Below are positions 44,130 through 55,289 of a stretch of 64,000 nt of DNA, one piece after another. A model generated the notes under the pieces. It ran no database searches. It was not told where the DNA came from and saw only the letters and a list, made by a program, of their open reading frames with translations. The DNA lies in NCBI GenBank assembly GCA_917880885.1, contig OU862908.1, forward strand, positions 56,379,819 to 56,443,818, in the 5' to 3' direction. The DNA comes from Limnephilus marmoratus. Taxonomy: Eukaryota; Arthropoda; Insecta; Trichoptera; Limnephilidae. Both the position numbers and the translations under genes were made by a program. Position 1 is the first letter of the stretch; each line of letters opens with the position of its first letter.

Positions 44130-46030
44130 GCAACATATAAAAATAATAATGCATCAATGTATGTACGAAAGCAAAAATATAATCTGATGATATTTAAAAA
44201 TGTTATGTGCGCCAATTGTTCTTCTAGGAGGACGCACGTTTTTGCAATTCGTTGTACAATAAATTTGTTGTACATTCGTTGTTCGTGCGTCCCGCAAAAA
44301 CTCAGAAACGAGTCCCGGTCCACGATCAAGGGAGTTATATGGTGTGGTAGATCTCTATCCCCCCTCCAGGATAACGGTTCCCGTTTTTACCTAAAGGACG
44401 TGCTTCTGAAGATGAAAGGGCTGGAAGTTTCACCCTCTTGAAATTTCTAAAACAGTCTTCCGGAAAGTTCTAGAAGGTTCGATAGAGCTCTGGAAAATTA
44501 TCTATAATATCTACACATCTACGTTGTAACCATTTCGAACTGTTTAGATAAAAATCAGTAATCACGAATGCAAATGTGAAAGTACACAATTTTATTTCGA
44601 TGATCAGATTCAGAAAAATAAACTTTAAATCTACTGCACATTTTAACGGTATATGAAAATGCCCGTATAAATAAGAAAACATCACTAGAAGTGCCATCGG
44701 TACCTATATGCATCCGTACCTACTGCTTTTATAATACCTAAGGCAACGGCACGCGGCATCTCATTTTTTCAAAAAAAGTGAGGGAGATCAGATTTTTTTT
44801 TACTTTCTTTCTATTGAGGAAACCGTCATACGTACTTCGTTTACATGACTTTTATTTATTATACATGAGCATTATTGTGAAAAGTAACGTACGTTTATTT
44901 CCTTTTGGCGCCGTTGCCTTGCCGTCGCCATGGAAATCATAAAAGCGCCCATTGGAAACAAATGTGCCTGATTTGGTACTGATTTGGTACCTTTTGGTTC
45001 TATACCATTTAGCATGTTGTCTGTCTCGCTTGCACTTGCCTGAAATTGTATATCGCCATCCCATTTGATTTTCGTAATCATGGTGGTACAGTTTTCTGTG
45101 GAAATATAGGCCGAAAATAGGCCATTATAAGTGGGTCACGAAACACACCCACAAAGCACTTGTTTATCCTACGAAAACACCCTTTTCAGAAATTTTTTAA
45201 AAAGTCGAGCAAATGGTAATTTGGATTAAATCCAACACAGATACAAATAACATTGTAGTATGTTGATAAAATATCAATAATTTATTTTGAAAGTTTGCAG
45301 AATGAAACAAAACCTCCGTAATTCACCGAGGGCTATTTTCAAGAACAACGGGGGATAGGTTCATTAAAATCAAACAAATCGTTGATCGTCCATTCGTTGA
45401 AAGCTCCTGACTCGAGGTGTAATAAAATGTACGAGCAATATCCACTCAGGTAGGTGAGTACCCCACCACACCACTACCACCGCAGAGCAGCTAATAACTA
45501 ATAACCCCGGTGAGGCGCTGGCCCCGACCGACAACAAATTATAAATTAGATAAAAAAAGGCGAGCACACAAAAGAAGGAGGCTGGAAAAAAGAAACGAAT
45601 ATGACGACGACCAAAAAAGATGGACGGCTAATAATATTATAAACGTACCATAGAGACGGGCCGCTGCGAACGCGGGAGAGTGGCGCATAGACTACGAAAA
45701 CTATAGAGTGGAGTAGTAAAGAGTAGAAGGTAGGTACTGGAGGAGAGGAATGGGCTCCGTGCAGGTCTGTTTAATGACGTATGGCTCACATCTCACATGC
45801 CCGATGCCCGCTACACGATTGCTGATGCTGAACAGGGGGGAATTATTAAATACATTTAATTTATTAAAAAATATCAATGAAATCAAACAATTAAATAATT
45901 TAATAGAAAACATAGAGAAAAAAAGTGCCACTGGGATTTGTACGACCGTTTTTTCTATTACATAGCGAAGGGTACATAGGCACGTCTTGTCCAACCCGAG
46001 ATGAACATTAGGTATCTGGAGGTCAAACAC
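44130..46030. other. Non-coding stretch
   Basis: Open frames (for example 44157-44441, 45701-46030) lack motifs. A duplicated word GGTACTGATTTGGTACC lies near 44974. No repeat boundary found. Confidence 0.45.
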
Positions 46031-46034
46031 AGGA

Positions 46035-46575
46035 AAATCGAGAACTTTACAAAATCAGATCGATAGGTGTAATTTCCGTCAATGTTATATTCATATACCG
46101 AGCACGATTTCACCGTTGACAGCCGAACCCGAACGACAAGGAATAAATAAGAAATCGTAATTCGCTAGCAACACTCGCAGTGTTTTCTATGAATTCACGT
46201 TCCAAATCGTCAAATGCCAAACGATTTCGTAAATTTATTGATAATGTTGAATTGAAATACTAACCTAAATATACATTGGCAGTCTGCTTTTACTTTTTGA
46301 CAATTGACGGGAGTTAATTAGTTAATGAGGTCTTTAGTCATATTTCAACCACTTTCGCGTTTCAAAGATCGAACGGAATAAATTGATAGCGTCTCAAATG
46401 CTTTATTTAAAGTCTATGGATCGCGTATACGACTTTTTCAAATTTGAGAGTTTCGTGCTTCGTTAGTTCAATTCGTTCATTAAGTCAGCCACTAATTTTG
46501 AAAAACGAACGACATTATAAAAAAAACGAGTGTGCTTTAGATCACACGACTGAAGTAAAACTTCACTAACTTATA
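46035..46575 (+). repeat. Repeat R, copy 1
   Basis: Aligns with 60100-60530: GATCGATAGGTGTAA, GGAATAAATAAGAAATCG, CTAACTTTAATGTACATTGG-like, GGGAGTTAATTAG, GATCGAACGGA and GTCTATGGATC occur in the same order. It ends with ACGAGTGTGCTTTAGATCAC and ACTGAAGTAAAACTTC, which recur alone at 61660-61712. Confidence 0.7.
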
Positions 46576-46601
46576 TCTCCCTCTCAACGGCCGTTCGCCT
46601 C

Positions 46602-46781
46602 GCCCGACCGTTCACCTCGCCCGATCACACTTTTCATAACGCTCTCGTCACGCATTCACCAGCTTACTTCCCAAGTCAAGCATGCGTAAAGGCCCGACCG
46701 TTCGCCTCGCCCGATTACACTTTTCGTAACGCTCTCATCACGCATTCACCAGCTTACTTCCCAAGTTAAGCGTGCATAAAG
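46602..46781. repeat. 90-bp tandem duplication
   Basis: Two copies of a unit starting GCCCGACCGTTC and ending GCATAAAG/GCGTAAAG, about 93% identical. The pair lies between ACTGAAGTAAAACTTC (46550) and its complement GAAGTTTTACTTCA (46781), so it forms the inside of a larger inverted arrangement. Confidence 0.88.
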
Positions 46782-47134
46782 AAGTTTTACTTCAAAAATA
46801 AGTGTAGATATATTGACAGTTAACCGAAACTCATCTGATACAATGGAGGCCGCGCTAAAATTTATCAAACGTCGCTCGGAATATCTGTTCAATCGTTGAC
46901 CATAGATGACGGATTTAGTCACTATCACATTGATATAGGGTTTTATCGATCGTCCATGCTAGACCTCCTGCACCTGTTTACCTACCTCCATTTTTTGCAC
47001 AAGAAGCACAGATTGTACATTTTGCAAATAGAAAAATTGATGGATATAGATATTTCGACAACAGAAAAATGTTTTTCTCAGAATGTTGTTAATTTTCACA
47101 ATCTATGGAAACAAAAGATTTTGTTTTATAAACA

Positions 47135-47435
47135 TCTAGCAGACCCGGCCACACGTTGCTTTGGCTAACGAAACACAACGCCATTACCCAACCTTTATAA
47201 AATCCACACCACCCGCTTGCCAGCTGCCCACTGCCCGCTGCCTGAATTAAATATTTGAATTTCTCGGCTTTTCTCTACTATAATAAGTATATATTATACA
47301 TATAAACCTTCCTCTTGAATCACTCTATCTATTTGTGTAAACCGCATGAAAATCCGTTGCGTAGTTTAAAAGATCTATGCGCACATACATTTTGAGCGAC
47401 TTCATTTTATACTATGTAATGAATGATTACTCAAT
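47135..47435 (+). repeat. RTE-like LINE 3' remnant, copy 1
   Basis: Contains GACCCGGCCACACGTTGCTT, AAACCTTCCTCTTGAATCAC, AAAATCCGTTGCGTAGTTT and TTTATACTATGTAATGA, a string I know as a widespread insect RTE-type 3' end. A second copy lies at 48555-48705, so the inverted-repeat structure at 47611-48548 sits between two direct copies. Confidence 0.6.
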
Positions 47436-47610
47436 GCTTGCAATGCAACACTGGATATTTGAAAAGAGAAAATCAAATACCTACACTCTAGGACATCTAT
47501 TTTCCAATTTCTTCCGTAGAACGAATTTCAAAAGTGACTATAGTACGGCCCGCCAGCCGTTTTAAATCGCACAAAATATGTTTTCTTTGAATTTCTCGGC
47601 TTTTCTCTAA

Positions 47611-48548
47611 TGCTGATTCCAGACTCACGGCGAGAAGTCTCGGCGAGAAGTTCTCGCCGAGACTTCTCGCGAGAACAAGCACTTATCCACACTCTAATTT
47701 TTCTCACTCGTGATCTGTTTCCCATCCGGTATGGACGACATTACAGACGATATTCAAAATGCTGCAGGTTTGGCTCTGAGCGATAAATTGCAACTCTTGT
47801 TGATTGTTCCACATTTTTCACACAAGGAAACAAAATTTTCGAAACAAAAATAAAAATATAACGCACGTCTACTCTCAACCGCTCACTAAACAACACTGAG
47901 ACAAAACGTGAGTGTAGTAGTCTTCTCGCTTCTCGCCCGAGAAATCCTTTGATAGCCCATCCAGACTCACGGCGAGAAGCCCCGAGAACACCCGAGAAGC
48001 GTGAATGTGATGAGTTTCTCGCATTCTCTTTCTCGGGCTCGCCTGTTCTCGGATCACTGTCGGTAAATTTGGCCGCTTCAAAGGATTTCTCGGGCGAGAA
48101 GCGAGAAGACTACTACACTCACGTTTTGTCTCAATGTTGTTTAGTGAGCGGTTGAGAGTACACGTGCGTTATATTTATGTTTTTGTTTCGAAAATTTTGT
48201 TTCCTTGTGTTAGAAATGTGGAACAATCAACAAGAGTTGCAATTTATCGCACAGAGCCAAACCTGCAGCATTTTGAATATCGTCTGTAATGTCGTCCATA
48301 CCGGATGGGAAACAGATCACGAGTGAGAACAATGAGAGTGTGGATAAGTTCTTGTTCTCGCGAGAAGTCTCGGCGAGAACTTCTCGCCGAGACTTCTCGC
48401 CGTGAGTCTGGAATCAGCATGAAGCGGCTAAATTTACCGACAGTGATCCGAGAACAGGCAAGCCCGAGAAAAAGAATGCGAGAAACTCATCACATTCACG
48501 CTTTTCGGGTGTTCTCGGGGCTTCTCGCCGTGAGTCTGGAGGGGCTAT
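47611..48548. mobile_element. Interlocked inverted repeats (A-B-A'-B')
   Basis: A (47611-47950) is repeated inverted as A' (48080-48419), and B (47951-48079) is repeated inverted as B' (48420-48548). CCAGACTCACGGCGAGAAG occurs at 47619 and 47961, and its complement ends at 48411 and 48539. Inside A, the CGAGAAGTCTCGGCGAGAA segment is itself a near-perfect hairpin (47631-47669). Arms are nearly identical. The four open frames here are shadows of the repeats. It looks like foldback-type elements that overlapped or recombined. Confidence 0.85.
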
Positions 48549-48554
48549 AATATA

Positions 48555-48705
48555 ATTTACATGTATTATACATATAAACATTCCTCTTCAATCACTCTAT
48601 CTATTGTGGAAAACCGTATGAAAATCCGTTGCGTAGTTTAAAAATTAACGCGCACATACATTTTGAGCGACTTCATTTTATACTATGTAATGATAATGAT
48701 TATCA
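48555..48705 (+). repeat. RTE-like LINE 3' remnant, copy 2
   Basis: Same string as 47264-47435: TATTATACATATAAACATTC, TCAATCACTCTATCTATT, GAAAATCCGTTGCGTAGTTT and ACATTTTGAGCGACTTC. Direct orientation relative to copy 1. Confidence 0.65.
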
Positions 48706-49014
48706 GGAAATACATTGCATCTTGCCAAAATTATAATATTTGTGATATTATCATAAAAAACATAATGGATGGATTAAAAAAGCTTTAAAAGGTAAGTTTT
48801 CAGTAGAAAAAATTAAAAGCATTTATATATGTAATTTAAGGGGTAAGATACCTACAAAACAACACCTTTAGCCAAGTAGGAAGTTACCTACATATTTTTG
48901 CAAAAAGATCTATTTAATTTGAAGTGAATAAATATACTTACCCACCTTTTAAAAACGGTTAATAATTTGCAATTAATGTAATAACGAAATTGAAATAAGG
49001 ACATCACTAATTTC

Positions 49015-49310
49015 CACCTGAACGTAGAGTCATCTCTCGGACATGTCCGGAGCTCGGTGCCCGGTTCACGTCACTTTTGATGGGTTGATTACAAGAAGTA
49101 AATAAGAATAAATGGGGCAATATCCGGAATACCTCCCTGGCGGCATCGGTGTCTGAACATAATAGCGTCTGCTGGTAATTACCTATCATTAGGGCACCTC
49201 TGCGCGGCGGTGGGGCGTGCCGGGGGACGGTGGAGCGGGCTGGGGCCGGGGGGCGGTGAAGCCGGGCTCCGATGCAAAGGGGCACGCCGATGGGCGGTCG
49301 GGGAAAAAGG
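49015..49310. other. GC-rich island in AT-rich DNA
   Basis: Strongly G-rich on the plus strand (GGCGGTGGGGCGTGCCGGGG, GGGCTGGGGCCGGGGGGCGG) next to TAATTACCTATCATTAGGGC. A minus frame is open over 49007-49285 but reads as Pro/Arg-rich low complexity with no motif. It could be a regulatory island, a 5' exon or simple GC-rich sequence. Confidence 0.45.
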
Positions 49311-49749
49311 AACCAACTGATTTTACGGGCGTTTGATGAGCACTTTTGGATGTTGTTTCAGATTTATCAAAATTAATACTGCTCGTAATCCATCATATTC
49401 ACTGGAATTTAAGATGAATTTGTAAAATTGTTAAATGACGTCAGGCTATTTCCAACTTATTTGTGAATAAATTATATAAGCTTCGCAGTATTTCATATAC
49501 CATAGTATTACAATAATACCAGAAGGGTGGGTACTCGTTAGGGATCACTTTTCAATATTTTATTTATTTTTGAAGTGAAAACTTCTTTAGCACCGCTGCG
49601 ATTTGAAACTAGTTTAAATGTAAAATAGCGACACTAAAAAGAGACAAACACACACACATCCACAGGATTTAGCCTGCGAGAATGGATAGTTTCTATAATC
49701 GGTCTCATCTTTGTGCGGTGCTTCGTAGCCTATTGGTTTCCACTTTATG

Positions 49750-50200
49750 CGGTGCTTCGTAGCCTCCCCACTCTTGTCTATCTTAGTTTTCTGGAGGTTT
49801 CACTTCTACCGCGTATGAATTGCACACTCTTTTTCCTGCCTCTTTTCGGCTTGTCTTATCTCTTCTTGATTCTTCTCGTCTCTTCTGGGATCTTATCGTC
49901 TCTGCTTGGTTCTTTCTGGATCTTCACAGATCTTCTCGTCTCTGCTTAGTTCGTCTTGTCTCTTCTTGCCGCTTCTTAAATCTTCCCGTCTCTTCTCGGC
50001 TCTTGCTGCTTGTTCTTTTCTCTTCTAGCCTCTTCTTGGACCTTCTCGTCTCTTCTCGGCTCTTGTTGGCTTTTCTTGTCTCCTCTTGCTTCTTCCTGTC
50101 TCTCCTAGGATTTTATCTTCTCTTCTTTACCCTTCTTACTTCATCTTGGATCTTCTTGACCCTTTTTGGATCTTCTTGCCCCTTCTTGGTCTGAGTACAG
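49750..50200. repeat. Pyrimidine-rich degenerate repeat
   Basis: About 450 bases of variants of TCTTCTCGTCTCTTCTCGGC on the plus strand, period roughly 10-15. It opens all plus frames and yields Leu/Ser/Phe-rich ORFs (49713-49949, 49820-50194) that I do not regard as genes. Confidence 0.8.
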
Positions 50201-50730
50201 TAACTGGTTTCACAATAATTGTCTCATTTCGATATGCTAGAAATTCAGATGCAACAGGGAAACTTGGTGAAGTAGAAAATCAGAAAGGTAGAAACTTTTT
50301 TACGTCTCGTTCATTCACTAATTTATAACGTATTCAACTGCAAAAAATATTCATCCACTTCGCGTTGACCTTTTTTTAAATCTCGATTATCGTGTTATTC
50401 GATCTTTTGTGTTTAAACTTGCAAAAATTTGTTCCTTATTTTTTCAGTGAACCTGATTGTAATCGACTGAGTTAGATATGGGATAAAGTGGGATTAGAGA
50501 TTAGACCACCGTAAAATGGAGTGACCGATTAGTTTCTTAAAAAAGTTTACAAAGTTAATATTTTATTTTAAATTATAATGTCACCAAAGTAGGTATCTGC
50601 CTCATATCATATGGAAAAAGATTAATTTTCAATTTGAAACTTAATATATTTTTATATATTTTTATAATCGAAATATCTGTAAAAAATGTTTGTGTTTGAG
50701 AAGTCAAAAAAGATGGCGATATTTTTATAC

Positions 50731-50762
50731 GGAGGTCGCGGGTTCAAATCCCGGCGAGAGCA
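50731..50762 (+). other. tRNA-like T-arm fragment (B-box)
   Basis: GGTTCAAATCC is a consensus RNA polymerase III B-box, inside GCGGG-TTCAAAT-CCCGG (four of five stem pairs) followed by CGAGAGCA, as at a tRNA 3' end. No matching 5' half (GCTCTCG) lies upstream, so it is a fragment, possibly of a SINE; an AT-rich tail follows. Confidence 0.5.
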
Positions 50763-50860
50763 AATAAATTTTATTTTGTTTTTTTAATTTTTTATTTTTA
50801 TTAATTTGTTTTATTTAACAATTCATTTATAATATAAGTTATATTTGGGTGATTCCATTA

Positions 50861-52114
50861 TCGCGGGTGCAACATTTAGACGCATATAAAGCTTCTTAAT
50901 AATTAAACGAAAAACATTTTTAATGAAATTATTATTGGAAGAGCTACATTTTAAGTTGTTTACTTTTTATTACTTTATAAGAATTTTATTGAAATATTTA
51001 AATAGTCAGGAGGGAGGTTCAAAGTGCGATCGCGGGTGCAACCAATTTGGCCCACCCTTTCCAGATCATAAGACAAAAACACAAAAGTCTGTTAATTGTG
51101 ATACACGTATTATATTCTGCCTTGATATTTCGTAAGGCGTTAAACTAATCAACTAAAAAAATAAACAAATATATAGAAAACAAAAACAAGCAATGAATTA
51201 TTAGCTTTTCAAACAATCGCGGGTGCAACATCAAATTATCGCGGGTGCAACTCGTCTAGTTTAAGTATATATAAACATCAATAAACACTGATAGAGGAAC
51301 GAAATAAGAAATCCAACAATGCGTATTACTAATCAGTACACTTCTTTGTCATTTATGTTAATTATTTATTTTCGGTTACGTCAAAATTCGCCGAAAATTC
51401 TATGAACGTATTACACCATCAATCCTTTTCAAAAACAAAAATTTGTTTTTTTTCTTATTTTGTAGAATTTCTTTTTATATTTTGTAATTTGTAAGAGGTT
51501 CCAGATTGTTATCATCCCAATCACTTTCTGTTTCAGTGGTAGTTTTCGGAGATTTCAAAACCAATATGCATTGGAGAGGAGACAGTGAGGTTCGCGCCAT
51601 GGAAATGCTATCGCCGTTTTCAGATTAAAAGAAATGTTTTGATTAAATGCCTGATTTATTTTTCAGTCCTTCCTATTAATCATCCAACGTGACTATCTTT
51701 TTTTAACTGCTTTTTTTAATATAAAGAAGATGTTTTTAAGAGAGACTGCTTGCCAAATCATAGAATTTCTATAAAAAAGCTAAATATAATATAAACAAAC
51801 CTATTAAATATAAATCACTAGTAATACACAGCATATATTATTATTGAAGACATAAAAAAACAATAAAATATATGATAAATAACACAATAAGGGTAGTTAG
51901 TTGTCAAAGAGTTGCACCCGCGATTCTAAAACACAATCGCGGGTGCAACCAATTTGAGTCAACGTTTATTTCAATTCAGCTAACATTATACTCTTAAAAA
52001 GTTTTATTCAAGTTTGCCTGTGATTTCTTCTTACTTTTACAAAGTTTCAAAACGTTAGCACTTTATTTCTGTGAAAAACACAAACTTTTATATCTTTTGT
52101 ATCGCGGGTGCAAC
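50861..52114. repeat. Cluster of seven TCGCGGGTGCAAC motifs
   Basis: Exact 13-mers at 50861, 51030, 51217, 51239, 51937 and 52102 (plus) and 51911-51923 (minus). Spacing is irregular (9 to 686 bases between motifs). Flanks are AT-rich and unrelated, except that the copies at 51030 and 51937 share a following CAATTTG. No coding sequence in the interval is recognised. Confidence 0.92.
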
Positions 52115-52599
52115 AAGCTAACAGTGACTTCTTGTAGTCAATGATGCTTAAAAAATAACAACAAGTACTTACATCTTTCGGCACATAAGAATAAACTAAT
52201 ATTGTCACTACACGTTTTGCAGTAAAATATAACTTCAAACTATCGGTAACAGCTGTTTCGCGCCAGTGTTGCACGGTGTGATTTTGCAGTTTATATATCG
52301 ATTCTTCGAATGATAATGTTTCCAAGCGCGCCAAAAATTTCAATATGAAGTAAAATTCAAAAAATTTTTTTTGTTATTAAATATTGACCTTCTTCTTTGC
52401 ACTGATATCTAAAAAAGTAACAAATACTGCGATTTAAAAATTACTGTCGAGAATCGTCTATAGCGGAATCGCCCATTTGTAATACGTTCCAGAGTGGAAA
52501 ATATTTTCAGTATCGCCCTAGTGTAAGACCACTTTCAAAATTGAAATGGCTTTTGTCGTGTTTGGTGACCAGATCTGAAAGCCAGGTTCTTCCCCACAA

Positions 52600-52720
52600 T
52601 TTGTGAAGATTTTTGACCCCCTCTCCCCCGCTTGTAACGCGCCGTAACGTTTTTTCTGTACCCCCCCCCCCCTAAACGTTACGTAACGTAACGCTCAAGT
52701 GACAATTTTTACCTGAAAGT
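52600..52720. repeat. Partial C-tract MITE, related to 36839-37286
   Basis: GATTTTTGACCCCCTCTCCC, GTAACGCGCCGTAACG, a C13 run and CGTTACGTAACGTAACGCTC echo the interior and one end of the GGGGTCGTTCAAG MITE. No intact terminal pair. Confidence 0.5.
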
Positions 52721-52807
52721 CACAATCAAGTTGCGCAAAGTACTGGAAAGTCGCTTAAATACCCTTTTTTTGTTTTGAATCTGGGTGTTTTGAAATGGTT
52801 TTGAATT

Positions 52808-52976
52808 CAGTGTGTCCTGGTCATCCGCCTCCAAGACCTAGACAAACCTCACCCCATGAACCCGGGCATCCCTGCTAAATCACCAAACGTAGCGAACCAC
52901 TTGGGGTGACCTATGGCAGAGGTGTTGGTTATCCAATAAAGGTTCCCGGGGCGGCGGTACCCATTCCCGCCTCGCG
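52808..52976 (-). mobile_element. Repeat P, 5' fragment, minus copy
   Basis: The complement of 29137-29290: GGCGGATGACCAGGACA, CCTAGACAAACCTCACCCCA (plus strand), AACCACTTGGGGTGACC and GGTTCCCGGGGCGGCGG. It lacks the tail hairpin and poly(A). Confidence 0.75.
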
Positions 52977-53238
52977 AATTTAATGTTACTGAAATTGAAA
53001 AAAAGATTTTCTTTAAAATGTCCAAAAACATCAGCATAATTATATTGTGTATCTTACATATAATGTAGACAAATTTTGGTAGAATAAAAATTCAATTCTT
53101 TCTTCTGCGGTTTATTTGGGTGCAGATCCGGGTGCAGTATCTACCTACGTAGGCGCTTGGAGCAACAGTTATAAGTTTTTTTTAAATCGAATTTTTATTC
53201 TTATCTACTGGGCGACACCAGAAGGCCGTATAATGTAG

Positions 53239-53300
53239 TGTCATGTCATTTCATGTCATGTCATATCATGTCATGTCATGTCGTGTCATGTCATGTCGTA
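53239..53300. repeat. Pentanucleotide microsatellite
   Basis: (TGTCA)n, about 12 units, with a few T/A/G substitutions. Confidence 0.92.
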
Positions 53301-54480
53301 CATCATATTACAACAGGTTACATTATAAAATTTTACTTTTCAGGATTTCATTCTCTCAATAAATTGGACGAAGGAAGTTTCGAATAATGGCAAATGCCCT
53401 GCAAATACAATCCACCACTTCTGAGCATGACTGCGGATCGCCAACAAATAAATAATTACAGTTCATAATGGCTAAGTGTTCTAAATATACACGACGTCAA
53501 CTTTTGTACGTTTTTCTTCGTGTGTCCTATAAGGTCCCCCGACGCGACGTTAGCGATCTCTAAATACGCGGTAAATGTATCTATCTAGCTCTCGAATCTC
53601 GAATAGCTCCTCCACACTTCTAATACCGGTCCACTCTAATACATTTCAATTGGAGAAAGTGATATATCTCCCCTCGAAGTATGTACCTACGTTAGCGATC
53701 TTCCCAGGGAATGATGTGAAGTTGTCGATACAATCCTTATCGGTCGACCGTGCTAGGGGTGGGAGCCCAAGTCACTAAATACTAATCAACATTATATTTG
53801 ACAATTTATTGATTTGATCACACGTTCGAGCCTTTTCCTATCGAGGAGTAGGAGACAGCTCTGTCATCTTCCTGTGCCATGCACCACGTGTGTGCTATGT
53901 ACTATGTATCTTTTCCTATATTCCAAACATAATACCCGAATTAGCATGACAGTACGCGACCGGAGGTGTTAAACACTCAAATATGAAATATTCTCTCGCC
54001 ATTGTCGCACGCCATTAAAATATGAATGCAAAGAACAATAGCTTTGGCAGAGACCTGTCGGGAACACAAAAGGAAGCGGCTTAATGAAAGCCGAAAAAAA
54101 GTTATTGTATTTTAATATTATTAAGTTTACGACACGAAGACTCGTAAACGTGCGTTGGCATTCTGCCGCGCGATGAATTTATTGCTATAAAGTTCACCGG
54201 CGCAAAAATAATTCCTACGTGACTTATGACAATTTGATTATGGTGGACGGAATGTTTTCACATAGGTGAAGTAATGCCATTGTCTGCTTTTAAATATACA
54301 GGCGGAACTCACGATTTTTGTGCTCGAATTCGGCATTGAATACAATAAAAGACATCAGTTATTATTATTACGATATTCCTACATGGTAGATAACTATCCC
54401 ACACTAATTAGGTAACCTACCTATTTTTAAAATGGTATTACGTAGAGTCGCGTAGAGTCATTAACAACCTTTGAAAATAT
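53301..54480. other. Non-coding stretch
   Basis: No gene or repeat boundary recognised. The small open frame at 53575-53778 has no motif. Confidence 0.45.
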
Positions 54481-54784
54481 TTAAATTCCATGCACCGACC
54501 AGAAACTCAAGACAAAATGAAACATTTCGCACTTCAGTTGGACAAGATTCTCACTACCTGTTTTCAAAAATGTCCTTTGAGTGCAAAACCATTTATTTTG
54601 CTCATTTCTATAACCAATATAATTTTCAGAACCCTTATGTGTTGTATTTCCGTAGATACTTGTATGAGAAAATTGTAAAATCAAGCTCCATTTCTTTTAC
54701 AAAACAAGGTGTTGCAAAGTGTAAATGATGTTAGACATCATATTACACTATTTTGTTTGTATGTGAGAGTTGATCGTTGTTACG

Positions 54785-55240
54785 AGGCGCATTTTAGTTT
54801 GTCACTTTGGTTGGACAGGGTTCTAGCTTTGCCTTACCATGTTTTGAGGTTTCAAAGTTTGCAAAGACGATTTTTCGTAATTCATTTGACTTTTTTTTTC
54901 GCTCAATTTTGTGTAAAGTATTTTAGTTTATCACATTTTAATGGAAAATATCGAAAATATCCAAATAGAAAATGTAATTATAATTAGAATCTTATGCAAT
55001 GAATTACTATGCGCTAGCTGGTTGCATATTATGGTTATTTCTACACGTGGTATGTTCTAAAATGTTGAGTACACGTCCTGTAACTATTTGCCTTTAAACA
55101 ATGTTCGATTAAAATACTTTACACAAGATTCAACCTGAAAATCAGAAATTGGTAAATAGATAATGATAAATCGACTTTGCAAACTTTGACACCTCATCTC
55201 AGAATAAGAAGTGAAGATAGAACCTGGCCAACCGAGGTAC
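54785..55240. repeat. Inverted repeat pair, about 160-bp arms
   Basis: GTTTGCAAAGACGATTTTTC, TTTTGTGTAAAGTATTTTAG and GGTTGGACAGGGTTCTA in the left arm (54785-54965) recur inverted in the right arm (55080-55240) as GTTTGCAAAGTCGATTTATC, CTTGTGTAAAGTATTTTAAT and GGTTGGCCAGGTTCTA. Identity is roughly 70%. Probably two head-to-head copies of an unnamed repeat; a third weak copy may start near 54530. Confidence 0.6.
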
Positions 55241-55289
55241 TGATTTTCCTGCAACAAGAACACAACCAACTTTAATAAAAGATTCACTC

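Noticed and set aside
47875..48550. Four similar ORFs of 61-81 codons on both strands
   Set aside because: Shadows of the interlocked inverted repeats, with similar peptides on both strands.
49713..50194. Leu/Ser-rich ORFs resembling membrane proteins
   Set aside because: They translate a degenerate pyrimidine repeat that is open in several frames.
50731..50762. tRNA gene
   Set aside because: Only the T-arm and acceptor-like 3' part are present; no 5' half or anticodon arm.
47611..52114. CRISPR-like array
   Set aside because: The repeats are either inverted or irregularly spaced, and the sequence is eukaryotic.
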